Shown here piece after piece: positions 8,835-17,147 of a DNA stretch of 28,982 bases; within the stretch, counting starts at the first letter, position 1, and the number at the start of each line of letters is the position of its first letter. The stretch comes from DAOUFU01 sp034429275. Lineage in GTDB: Bacteria; Chloroflexota; Anaerolineae; Aggregatilineales; Aggregatilineaceae. The position numbers and the translations under genes were made by a program. The notes below the pieces were generated by a model. The model was not told the origin of the DNA and searched no databases. It saw only the letters and a list, made by a program, of their open reading frames with translations. The stretch covers positions 1 through 28,982 of the forward strand of contig DAOUFU010000064.1 in the NCBI GenBank assembly GCA_034429275.1, in the 5' to 3' direction.

Positions 8835-8874
8835 ACCTGACAGCGAGTTTTCCGGGCAAACACCGGTCTCACCC
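8834..8874. repeat. Half copy of the long hairpin repeat, at the lysA stop
   Basis: These 41 bp match positions 1-41 with only three mismatches. The copy begins with AACCTGACAGCG and ends with GGTCTCACCC, overlapping the last sense codon and the stop codon of lysA. Only this outer arm is present. The mirror arm is missing, so it is a truncated or recombined copy. It directly follows the second 27-bp direct repeat. Confidence 0.85.
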
Positions 8875-10107
8875 TTCCAGGTCGCGCTCGCAGCGCAGCA
8901 GGTCTTCCCACGTCTCGCGGCGGCGAACCACCCGCCACCGCTCTCCCTCGACCAGCACCTCAGGCGGACGTGTGCGCTGGTTATAGTTCGATGCCATCAC
9001 CAACCCATACGCCCCAGCGCCCAGCACCGCCAGCCGGTCGCCGCTGCCCAGATCGGGCAGCCGCGCGTCCTGGTGCAGCACATCCGCCGATTCGCACACC
9101 GGACCGGCCACCACCGCCGGAGAAACCGGCCCTTCGCCGGGACGCAGCGCTACCACCGGGTGAATTGCCCCATACAGCGCCGGGCGAATCAGTTCCGTCA
9201 TGCTCGCATCGGTGATCACGAAGCGCCGCTCGCCATCCGTCTTCACGTACAGCACCGAGGTCACCAGCACGCCCGCGTCCGCCACAATCACCCGCCCCGG
9301 CTCGATCACCAGGCTGGTATCGTGCAGAATCCCGGTCATGATGCCCGCGATGCGTTCCAGCTCCGGCACCGGCTCAGAGTCCACGTACTGCACCGGGAAG
9401 CCCCCGCCCATATCCACCATACGGATGCCCGATGTCTCGACCAGCAGGGCAGCGGCCCGTGCCGCAAGCTCCAGGTCCGCCAGCGATCCATGCTGGCTGC
9501 CGATGTGGATATGCAGCCCCTCGATGCGCAGATGAGGGTAATCCGCCCGTTGGCCGAGTACTTCCATCACCTGGCCGAGCGGAATGCCGAATTTCGACCC
9601 GGCGTGCCCGGTGGAAAGGTAGCGGTGAGTGTGCGCCTGGATGTCCGGGTTGATGCGCAGCGCCACCCGTGCCACCTTGCCGCGCTCTCCCGCCAGCGCA
9701 TCCAGCAGCGCAAGCTCTCCCAGGCTCTCGACATTGATCCAGCCCACGCCCGCGTCCAGGGCGTAGACCAGTTCATCGCGCGTCTTGCCCACGCCTGCAA
9801 ATACGATGCGCGCCGGGTCGATTCCCGCCTGCTGCGCGCGGTAAATCTCCCCCGCGCTGACGGCATCCATCCCCAGCCCTGCCCCGCCGAGCAGCCGCAG
9901 CAGCGCCAGGTTGGCGTTAGCCTTGATGCTGTAATGAATCGCAGGGCGAGCCTCGGCAAACGCCCGGCGCACCCGCTCGACGTTCGCCAGCACCCGCCCG
10001 GCGCTGTACACATAAACCGGCGTGCCCACTGCTTCGGCGATGGCGTCCAGCGGCACGCCCTCGCACCACAGCGCGCCGGATTCATAGCGAATGTGATCGT
10101 TGAGCAT
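8869..10107 (-). CDS. lysA: Diaminopimelate decarboxylase
   Basis: LysA is a PLP enzyme that decarboxylates meso-diaminopimelate to L-lysine, the last step of lysine synthesis. In the 412-aa protein the fold-III barrel holds the PLP lysine K62 in HYSIKANAN. HIGSQ lies at 201-205, the phosphate-binding glycines GGGFP at 234-238, and EPGR at 269-272. The second-subunit active-site block CES is at 338-340 and GAGAYG at 363-368. The length is normal. The start lies 9 nt after the stop of the giant Agl23-NHL-FGE gene, so lysA appears to be the last gene of that cluster. The stop codon (8869-8871) and final Gly codon lie inside a repeat copy, so the original C-terminus may have been altered. A related PLP decarboxylase acting on another amino acid is less likely. 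Confidence 0.93.
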   Translation of the reverse strand: MLNDHIRYESGALWCEGVPLDAIAEAVGTPVYVYSAGRVLANVERVRRAFAEARPAIHYSIKANANLALLRLLGGAGLGMDAVSAGEIYRAQQAGIDPARIVFAGVGKTRDELVYALDAGVGWINVESLGELALLDALAGERGKVARVALRINPDIQAHTHRYLSTGHAGSKFGIPLGQVMEVLGQRADYPHLRIEGLHIHIGSQHGSLADLELAARAAALLVETSGIRMVDMGGGFPVQYVDSEPVPELERIAGIMTGILHDTSLVIEPGRVIVADAGVLVTSVLYVKTDGERRFVITDASMTELIRPALYGAIHPVVALRPGEGPVSPAVVAGPVCESADVLHQDARLPDLGSGDRLAVLGAGAYGLVMASNYNQRTRPPEVLVEGERWRVVRRRETWEDLLRCERDLEG

Positions 10108-10116
10108 CCGCGCCCC

Positions 10117-13100
10117 CTAATCGGTCCCTTGTTGGACCGCCGGGGCGGGCGGCAGTGCCACCCGGAAGCCCACCGTCGGGTATCCTTCGTCGGGCAGGCG
10201 CGCCGCCCGGCTGGTGACGCGCACCGCGTCGGCCCCATCCAGCCACGACCCGCCGCGCACCGTGCGCATCACGCCTTCCTCCGGCCCCTGCGGATCGGTG
10301 GCACCGTCCACAAGCCCGGCGAGCACCTCCGGCTCGCTCCACCAGTCCGCCGTCCATTCCGCCACGCTGCCTGCTAGGTCCACCGCGCCAACCCACGACT
10401 GCCCTGCCCCGCGCTGCCCCGATCCCACCGGCATCAGGCCGCCGCAACCCACCACATTCGCCAGCCCGCACAGCGGTTTATCCGCCCCCCACGGGTACGG
10501 ATACCCTTCGCGCGGGCCGGGCGCGCCGCGTGCCGCATATTCCCACTGCGCCTCGGTCGGCAGCGATCCGCCCACCCAGGCCGCGAATGCCTGCGCCTGT
10601 GCCCAGGTCACGCCTACCACCGGCGTATCGGCGAAAGCCGGGTCATCATATTTGGTCGTATCGGCGGGCGGCGTGCAGGCTCCCGCCTCGACACATGCCG
10701 CATACTGGGCGTGTGTCACCTCGGTTTGCCCGATCCAGAAGGCCGATACGCACACCTCCGGGGCCGCCGAGTCCGGCTCTACCGCCTCACCAAAGGTGAA
10801 GCAGCCGGACGGCACGTAGACCACCGGCAGGCCGTTGATGTCTGCCGGCAGCGGTTCCCACGCCATCGCCTGGGGCGCATCCTGCCCGGCGCTGCCCAGC
10901 CCGCTCTGATCGCCCTGCTCGCCCGATTCAAGTTCCCCTTGTGGGACCAGGTTCGAATCGACCGGACCCACCGCGCCCGAAACCTCCGACGGCGGGAAGA
11001 TGAACAGGCTGTTCAGGTCGGCGTCGACTGCCACCAGCCGCCCCGAAGCATCGAAAGCCAGCCCTGCCGGGCTGCGCAGCCCCAGGATATTTCGATCGAG
11101 CTGGTCCGGCTGGTTGAAGGACAACACCGCCGTACCGTTCAGGTTATAAGCCACGATCCGCCGGTGATCGTCCATATCCGTCGCATACACCAGCGAGCCA
11201 TCCGGGCTGACCGCCAGGTAGGGCCGGTTGACCGAGCGCCGGTTGGTGAACCACATGTTCACCTCCCACGAGCGCACCGAGACGCCCAGCACCGGGTCGA
11301 ACACCTGGATTCGCCGGTTCCACGCTTCGGCCACATAAAGCTCGCCCGACACCGGGTTGAACGCCAGCCCGACTGGCTCATCGACCTGCCCAAGCTGCGA
11401 TCCGCCCGCGCCGATATCGCGCAGCCATTCGCCTTCCGGCGTATAGACCCGGATCCGCTTGCCGCCCGTGTCCGCCACGTAAACATTGCCATCCGGCCCG
11501 ATCTTCAGGTCGCGCGGACCCCACATCGCCTCGGGGGAGCTGTCGGTCTGCGGCACGCCCTCATGACCCCAGGCCCGCAGCAGCTCGCCCTCCGGCGAGA
11601 GCACCGCGACCCGGTTGTGCCAGGTATCCGCAACGTAGATGTTGCCGTCTGGCCCCACGTCCAGGCCCCAGGGTTCGCGCAGCAGGTCCGGGTTATCGCT
11701 CAGCGCGCCGCCAAAGCTCGCCTCGATCACGCCGTTCTCGTCCAGGATGACCACCCGGTTCCGGCCCGTATCCGCCACCACGTAACGCCCGTCATCGGTC
11801 ATCGCCAGGCCGCGCGGACCCAGCAGCCCGGCATCTGCCGCGATGATTCGCTCGGCGGCGATGTCGCGGTAAACCTTGTCTTCAGGATATTCCGGCTCGC
11901 GGATGTCTACCGCGCTGGAGCCGATGCCCGCGTCCCACACCTGGGCCGCCAGCGATTTTTCCACGAAGAAATACATCCGGTCCGAAACCGGCCAGTTATT
12001 CACGGCAAAGCGGTTGTCGTTGGCGCACTCGTTGATCACCGCGCGCTGGCAGCTCAGCAGGAAGGCGTCCTGCTCATCCGGCGTGGTGCCCGCCTTCGCC
12101 TCGTTCTCGCAGCGAGTCTGCTTCGCCTCGATGCACATCGCCTGGGCATAGGTCCGGTAGTCACGGTTGAGCCAGATGTCCCACATCCCCTGCCGGTAAT
12201 AGTCGGCCGCGATGTTATCCGGGTCCAGGCTCAGCGCGTTTTCGATGCGCCCATACGTCAGGTTGAAGTATTCCTGCATCGGCCACCACAGCCGGATATA
12301 GCCGCTCTCGTAATAGCGATCGCCCAGGATGCGCCGCACATCGCCGACCTTTTTGCTGCCCACCACCACCACGCGCGCACCATCCAGCGAAGCCGGGTCT
12401 ACGCTGCCCGCCTCGCCGCGCAAAAAGCCATAGTTCGTATAGTGGCGGAAATACCAGGTATAGGGCCACGACGACTCGTCATCGAACACGATGCGCATCG
12501 AGTTGCCCTCGTTGGTCAGCGTGGCAATCCGGTTGATCTCGTTCAGCACCGTCTTGACGGCGGGGCCGGAATGCGCATACACCAGGTATTCAGTCGCATA
12601 GTCGTAGTTCACGAAGCTGGCCAGGTACGCCGTGCGCGCCGTCAGAATCGCCAGCACCACCGCGCCCGAAACCACCATCATCCGCGCCAACTGCCCCAGC
12701 CCCAACCGCTGCCCAAAACGCCCGATCACGTACAGCGCGCCCAGCAGCACCAGCAGCGAAAGTACCCACGTCCCGGATTCGAGCAGATCTCCGATCTCCC
12801 GCCCCTGGAACGGCCCGCCCGTGCCCAGCGCACTCACCACCACGTGCGTCAATGCCACCATCGCCAGCGGCATCGCCACGATCAGCACCAGCCATCCGCC
12901 CTGGCGCAGTCGGTCCCACGCCACGCCCGCCCCTACCCGATCCAGCCACCAGCCGGTCAGCAGGATCAGCGGCACCGTCAGGTGAGTCGTCAGCCAGGGC
13001 ATCTTTTCGCCGGCCATCGTCAGCCCGAAGATCATCGCCACCGCCCACCAGCCGATCAGCAGCAGGAAGGGGAACGCGCCGAGCCATTCCGGGTTTTCGC

Positions 13101-15441
13101 GCCGCCGGGCAGCTTCGACCCGCGCGCTGAAGGGCACCGTCAGCCGCGCCGGCAGCGGCAGCACCATCGCCGCCGACAGCCCCGGCCACTGTGCCCATCC
13201 ATCGTCGCCGTCCTCGTCTTCAAAACCACCTTCCGGCTGGGCCACCGACTCTCGCTTCATCTTTTCGGTGCGGCGTGCCGAAGCCACCACCGTGACCGGG
13301 GTCTTTTCCTCAGCCGTCACGGGCGCGCCGTCGTCGGCCATTTCAGCCGCGTCTTCCGCCGCCCACTCTGCCCGCGCCGCTTCGATGGTCCGCTCGCGCC
13401 GCCAGCGCCACAACCGGTTGAACCCGCTCACCCCTGCGCCCAGCGCGCCCAACATGAACAGGTACTCATACACCGGCAGTTGCGTCAACAGGTAATAGTA
13501 CTGCGGCTGGCTGCCGCGCCGGACCCCCTGTTGTTCCAGCCAGTATCCCAGCGAGCCGATCATGCCCGTCACCAGGCCGTCGGGGTTGCTGAACACCGTG
13601 GTGAAAAAGAACGTGAACAGCGCTGTGAACACGCTCATCGCCACCAGCCAGCGCTTCCAGTGCCACGAGAGTCCCACCGCCGCCGCCAGTGTCAGGAACG
13701 GGATCACGCCCCACAGCGCCGCTTGCAGCGTCTCCCGCCCGGTGATGGTGTTGCGGTTGTAGTCTTCCAGGTGATAGCCCGCCCAATAAAGCGGGAACGC
13801 CGCCAACCAGGGTACAATCAGCGTGCCGATCACGATCAGCACATCCCACAGCGGCTGACGATTGAAGAAATCCCACCAGTTGGTCAGCAGCCGCGTGCCG
13901 ACAGCCAGCCCGGCCAGCGCCAGGCAGACCACCCAGGCCAGCACGATCGGCGTATTGTTGTATCCGTTGTCATCGGCAAGGGCCGATTCGTTCGGATTGG
14001 CCGCGAAGGGCTGCGTCCCCTCGTGGGCGACGAAGCTTCGCCGCTCGAACATCACCAGCAGGGCCGCGATCACCAACGCCAGCGCCAGAACCGCCGCCAT
14101 CTCGCGCCAGGGCAGGCGCATATACCCCGGATACGCCGCCACTGCCGCCAGGAACATCACGAACAGCAGCGCCACCACCGGCAGCCCGATCCACGACAGC
14201 GCGCGGACGAAGACCCCCGGCTCAAACTCGTATTCCGTGGTGAACTCTTTGGTATAGTTTTGCCCAAACTGCTGATCCTGCGCGCTAAGCACCGTCCGCG
14301 TGGTGCGGATGCCGGGGTTCAGGTCGTTGGCCGGGGTTTCGGGCTTGATCACATCCACCACCACCGCCCCCAGCCGCGCCACGAACACGCCCAGGATCAG
14401 CCCTGCCGTGATGATTCGCAGCGCCGATTGGGTGTGCGCCAGCCCGTGCATGATCGCGGCGGCGGCCCCCTCGCGCGGCGCGCCCCCCGCCATCGCTGTA
14501 CGGATCACGCCCGAAAGCGCCAGCGGCAGATACACCAATGCCAGCACGATCAGCACATAGGGTGCACTTGATGGCGACCAGCGCACCGTGCCATACAGAA
14601 AATGGACCAACCGGCCCATCGGCAGTGCCAGCGCCAGCGCCAGCCCGAACAAGATCAGGTGCCCCAGCACAAGCTGCTGCCAGGGCGCGCGCCATTCCCC
14701 CTGCTCAGCCCTGGCGGGCCGCCGTGCAATGCCGATGTCCTGCGCATAACGCAGGATCAACACCAGCAGCATATAGCTGCCGAAGATGGCGATATAAATG
14801 AAGGCCACTTCCTTCGAGGCCAGCATCCCCAGCAGCGATCCCGCAATCACGCCGATCCAGACCGGGCGACGCGGCGGGTGACCATCGACATAGCGCAGCA
14901 CCGCCCATATCAGCACCAGCGCAAAGAAGATAGTCGGCGTGTCATGGCGGATATAGCGGTTGTAGTACATCAACTGCGGCGAGATCAGCATTCCCACCGA
15001 AGCCAGCACCGCGCCCACACGCCCCAGCCATCGCCGGAACAGGAACGGGAACATCACGATCAACACGCCTAGCGCCGCCGGGTAGATGCGCGCCGTGAAG
15101 TCGTTGTCGCCGAACAGGAAGTAGTTCAGCGCCGTCATGTGAAACAGCAGCGGCCCATGCATGAGTGGCGTATGGCTGAACTCGCCGAATTCATACAATC
15201 GCCACGAATAATAGGTGTGCAGGCTCTCGTCGTGGCTCATCACGCGCGTGCCCAGGTCGGCAAAGCGTGTGACGATGGCCAGGACCAACAGCACCACAAA
15301 AGCGACCACCTCCCAGTTCAGGGCATAGGCGCGGGTGAGCGCCTCAGTGATCGCGGGTTCGTGCGACTCGTCGCGGGGCGCTGCCCCTGTGTAGCTCTGT
15401 TCGCGTGTTGCCATACGTCTCTCGTCTCGTGTCGAACTCAT
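10117..15441 (-). CDS. Agl23-like (TIGR03663) membrane protein fused to NHL propeller and FGE-like domain
   Basis: This is a 1774-aa fusion. Residues 40-940 are polytopic and match the TIGR03663/Agl23 family (GT-C-like, PMT-related): the invariant DE is at 71-72 (MSHDESLHTYY) and HGP at 95-97 (LMHGPLLFH). A cytoplasmic-looking charged linker spans 685-750. A soluble segment follows (about 945-1200) with four Cys at 1103, 1111, 1131 and 1139. Six NHL blades run about 1205-1482 (repeated PDGNIYVADT...NRV pattern). An FGE-sulfatase/SUMF1 fold fills 1538-1765 (GGSLPTEAQWEYAARG, GSVAEW, VRGGSW, VGFRVA). Asp1735 and Val1740 stand where active FGE has its two catalytic Cys. The ATG at 15441 is chosen (GGGGATT upstream, 34 nt after the GNAT stop); MATREQ at 15414 is the alternative. 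It is probably a flippase- or glycan-associated protein with a surface-exposed tail. Confidence 0.88.
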   Translation of the reverse strand: MSSTRDERRMATREQSYTGAAPRDESHEPAITEALTRAYALNWEVVAFVVLLVLAIVTRFADLGTRVMSHDESLHTYYSWRLYEFGEFSHTPLMHGPLLFHMTALNYFLFGDNDFTARIYPAALGVLIVMFPFLFRRWLGRVGAVLASVGMLISPQLMYYNRYIRHDTPTIFFALVLIWAVLRYVDGHPPRRPVWIGVIAGSLLGMLASKEVAFIYIAIFGSYMLLVLILRYAQDIGIARRPARAEQGEWRAPWQQLVLGHLILFGLALALALPMGRLVHFLYGTVRWSPSSAPYVLIVLALVYLPLALSGVIRTAMAGGAPREGAAAAIMHGLAHTQSALRIITAGLILGVFVARLGAVVVDVIKPETPANDLNPGIRTTRTVLSAQDQQFGQNYTKEFTTEYEFEPGVFVRALSWIGLPVVALLFVMFLAAVAAYPGYMRLPWREMAAVLALALVIAALLVMFERRSFVAHEGTQPFAANPNESALADDNGYNNTPIVLAWVVCLALAGLAVGTRLLTNWWDFFNRQPLWDVLIVIGTLIVPWLAAFPLYWAGYHLEDYNRNTITGRETLQAALWGVIPFLTLAAAVGLSWHWKRWLVAMSVFTALFTFFFTTVFSNPDGLVTGMIGSLGYWLEQQGVRRGSQPQYYYLLTQLPVYEYLFMLGALGAGVSGFNRLWRWRRERTIEAARAEWAAEDAAEMADDGAPVTAEEKTPVTVVASARRTEKMKRESVAQPEGGFEDEDGDDGWAQWPGLSAAMVLPLPARLTVPFSARVEAARRRENPEWLGAFPFLLLIGWWAVAMIFGLTMAGEKMPWLTTHLTVPLILLTGWWLDRVGAGVAWDRLRQGGWLVLIVAMPLAMVALTHVVVSALGTGGPFQGREIGDLLESGTWVLSLLVLLGALYVIGRFGQRLGLGQLARMMVVSGAVVLAILTARTAYLASFVNYDYATEYLVYAHSGPAVKTVLNEINRIATLTNEGNSMRIVFDDESSWPYTWYFRHYTNYGFLRGEAGSVDPASLDGARVVVVGSKKVGDVRRILGDRYYESGYIRLWWPMQEYFNLTYGRIENALSLDPDNIAADYYRQGMWDIWLNRDYRTYAQAMCIEAKQTRCENEAKAGTTPDEQDAFLLSCQRAVINECANDNRFAVNNWPVSDRMYFFVEKSLAAQVWDAGIGSSAVDIREPEYPEDKVYRDIAAERIIAADAGLLGPRGLAMTDDGRYVVADTGRNRVVILDENGVIEASFGGALSDNPDLLREPWGLDVGPDGNIYVADTWHNRVAVLSPEGELLRAWGHEGVPQTDSSPEAMWGPRDLKIGPDGNVYVADTGGKRIRVYTPEGEWLRDIGAGGSQLGQVDEPVGLAFNPVSGELYVAEAWNRRIQVFDPVLGVSVRSWEVNMWFTNRRSVNRPYLAVSPDGSLVYATDMDDHRRIVAYNLNGTAVLSFNQPDQLDRNILGLRSPAGLAFDASGRLVAVDADLNSLFIFPPSEVSGAVGPVDSNLVPQGELESGEQGDQSGLGSAGQDAPQAMAWEPLPADINGLPVVYVPSGCFTFGEAVEPDSAAPEVCVSAFWIGQTEVTHAQYAACVEAGACTPPADTTKYDDPAFADTPVVGVTWAQAQAFAAWVGGSLPTEAQWEYAARGAPGPREGYPYPWGADKPLCGLANVVGCGGLMPVGSGQRGAGQSWVGAVDLAGSVAEWTADWWSEPEVLAGLVDGATDPQGPEEGVMRTVRGGSWLDGADAVRVTSRAARLPDEGYPTVGFRVALPPAPAVQQGTD

Positions 15442-15475
15442 GAACGCAATCCCCGCTGGCGGAAAGCATCCGGCA

Positions 15476-15910
15476 TCATTCAAACAGCTTGACAAACCGG
15501 TAGCCGGTGATGGAATAGCCCAGGTCGGTATAAAACAGGTGCGCCTCGTCCTTCCGCGCAAAGCCGCTCACCAGCCATGTACCGATACAGCCGTGCGCGC
15601 GGGCCAGGTCTTCGGCATAGGCCACCATCGCCCGCCCGACACCCTTCCGCCGCACCGCCTTGTCTGTCACCAGCGCCGAAATCTCGCCAAACCGCCCCGG
15701 TCGTTCCACCCGCTCACGCAGCCGGAACGCCAGCAGGCCGCCCACGACCCCATCGACCTCGGCCACAAACAGCCAGTCGATCGGGCTGGCTGCCACAAAA
15801 TCCATGCGGTCGCGCATCTCGTCCGGCGTCATCACGACCCCGGTCAATTGGCCGAATAACTGCCGCGCGGCTTCGGCATCACGCGCTTCAATCGGGCGAA
15901 TGGTGATCAT
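15476..15910 (-). CDS. GNAT-family N-acetyltransferase
   Basis: The protein is 144 aa with a single GNAT fold. It has MITIRPIEARDAEAARQLF at the start, an EVDGVVGGLLAF strand pair, then the acetyl-CoA motif RRKGVGRAMVAYAEDLA (87-103), and a C-terminal LFYTDLGYSITGYRFVKLF typical of the family. The ATG at 15910 is preferred over the longer upstream frame to 16024 because it has an AGGTGAGGG Shine-Dalgarno and begins 7 nt after the anti-sigma stop. The longer form would overlap that gene by about 100 nt. It lies between the anti-sigma gene and the giant Agl23 fusion. The substrate is unknown; N-acetylation of an amino sugar would suit a glycan cluster, but that is only a guess. Confidence 0.88.
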   Translation of the reverse strand: MITIRPIEARDAEAARQLFGQLTGVVMTPDEMRDRMDFVAASPIDWLFVAEVDGVVGGLLAFRLRERVERPGRFGEISALVTDKAVRRKGVGRAMVAYAEDLARAHGCIGTWLVSGFARKDEAHLFYTDLGYSITGYRFVKLFE

Positions 15911-15917
15911 CGGACCC

Positions 15918-16481
15918 TCACCTGGCCCCCGCCGATCCCCGCGCACCCGGCGAAACCACGATGCCGGGCACCGGCGCGGGCGTCGCGCCCGCTTCCATTT
16001 CCTCGCCTGGCAGGGCCAGCGCAATCGTCGCCTGCGGCAGCACCAGCGCCGCCACCAGCGTATCGGTCGCGCCGGGCGTCGGCGAGGCCGTGTTGACCGG
16101 GCGCGGCTGCATCGGGGCCGCCTCCACCCGCAGATCGCCGCCCGCCATCAAGGGCAGCGCCACCGCCAGCAGCACGAGCAGCCCCAGCGCCATGCTCATG
16201 CCGGGCAGCCACCGGGCGAAACGCATTCCCGCCGGGCGAGACTGGGGCGCGCCGAGTTCGCTCAAGACACCGGCCCACACACCGGCGAGTTGTTCTGGGC
16301 GCGGCTGCCCCAACGCGGGCAGATCGCGCCGCAGGCTCGCCGCCAATCGTTCTTCGCGGGCCAGGGCGGCACGGCAGCGTGCACACCGGCGCACGTGATT
16401 GGCCACGCGGGCCTGCTGCGCCGGGCGAAGCTGCCCATGCAGGTAACGGGTCAGCAGATGGGTAACATGTCGATCGATCAT
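15918..16481 (-). CDS. Membrane anti-sigma factor with zinc-finger (ZAS/zf-HC2) domain
   Basis: The protein is 187 aa. The N-terminal domain has the ZAS zinc motif HxxxCxxC (H29, C33, C36) inside a helical region that would clamp the partner sigma factor. One membrane helix spans about 91-114 (MSMALGLLVLLAVALPLMAG). It is followed by a short outside segment of about 70 residues rich in Pro, Ala and Thr with no recognisable sensor fold. It starts 10 nt after the stop of the ECF sigma gene, the classic sigma/anti-sigma pair layout. Release of the sigma by proteolysis or a conformational change in response to an envelope signal is the usual mechanism in this family. The signal here is unknown. 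Confidence 0.88.
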   Translation of the reverse strand: MIDRHVTHLLTRYLHGQLRPAQQARVANHVRRCARCRAALAREERLAASLRRDLPALGQPRPEQLAGVWAGVLSELGAPQSRPAGMRFARWLPGMSMALGLLVLLAVALPLMAGGDLRVEAAPMQPRPVNTASPTPGATDTLVAALVLPQATIALALPGEEMEAGATPAPVPGIVVSPGARGSAGAR

Positions 16482-16491
16482 CGCCCTCGTC

Positions 16492-17124
16492 CTATTCGCC
16501 GACCGGCAGAAACAGCCCTTCCGGGTCCGCCGCGCTCATGGTCTGCCGCAACTGCTCATGCGCCAGCCGCACGCGACTCTCGGCGGTCTTCTGTGGAATA
16601 TCCAGGATGCTCGCCATCTCGCGGTAGGTCAGCCCTTGCCCATAGCGCAGCGCGACCGCCTCGCGCAGCCGGGGCGAAAGCCGCGCCAGCGCCTCGCCCA
16701 GCGACGCCTGTATATCTTTCCACACCAGGCGAGCTTCCGGCTCTTCATCGGCGGGCGCGGAGGGTTCAAGTCCCAGGTTCAGCAGGTGTCCCAGCGCCAC
16801 CGTCGGCAGCCATTTGCGCCGCCGGGCGTTCCGGCAGCGGCTCACCGTGATGGTATACAGCCACGTGCGGAACGACGCCCGCGCCGGGTCATATTTGTCC
16901 AGGTTGCGCAGCGCGTACACCATCGCCTCTTGCAGCACGTCTTCGGCGTCTTGCTCAACCAGCAGCAGGCTGTAGGCCAGCCGGTACAGGTTGGGCGCAT
17001 ATCGTTCATAGATGGCCGCGTATGCCGCCTGGTCACCGGCCAGGCACGCCGCGATCAACCCCTCCAGGTCGGGGTCATTGGCCGCCCGCCCGGTGATCTG
17101 TGTCTCTGCCGGTCTCTCAGTCAT
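16492..17124 (-). CDS. ECF-type RNA polymerase sigma factor
   Basis: The protein is 210 aa with the two-domain ECF layout. Sigma region 2 is at about 20-105 (GDQAAYAAIYERYAPNLYRL, then DAEDVLQEAMVYAL and FRTWLYTITVSRCRN). Region 4 is at about 145-195 (ALARLSPRLREAVALRYGQG, then LTYREMASILDIPQKTAESR as the helix-turn-helix). The ATG at 17124 is chosen because GAGGTG lies 5 nt upstream. An alternative GTG at 17151 overlaps the stop of the preceding membrane-protein gene (GTGA). It is probably translationally coupled to the genes upstream and paired with the anti-sigma factor downstream. The likely regulon is this cluster or other envelope genes; no binding site was identified. Confidence 0.93.
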   Translation of the reverse strand: MTERPAETQITGRAANDPDLEGLIAACLAGDQAAYAAIYERYAPNLYRLAYSLLLVEQDAEDVLQEAMVYALRNLDKYDPARASFRTWLYTITVSRCRNARRRKWLPTVALGHLLNLGLEPSAPADEEPEARLVWKDIQASLGEALARLSPRLREAVALRYGQGLTYREMASILDIPQKTAESRVRLAHEQLRQTMSAADPEGLFLPVGE

Positions 17125-17147
17125 TACACCTCGCGTCTGATGAATCC

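Noticed and set aside
10711..14571. Very long plus-strand open frame opposite the giant fusion gene
   Set aside because: It is His/Arg/Gln-rich with no recognisable domain and lies antisense to a frame with clear membrane helices and NHL repeats. High GC produces such shadows throughout this window (also 4513-6960, 18411-22445 and 23125-26172).
15911..16024. Longer N-terminus for the GNAT gene, overlapping the anti-sigma gene
   Set aside because: The extra residues are Arg/Pro-rich out-of-frame translation of the anti-sigma tail. The ATG at 15910 has a strong ribosome site.
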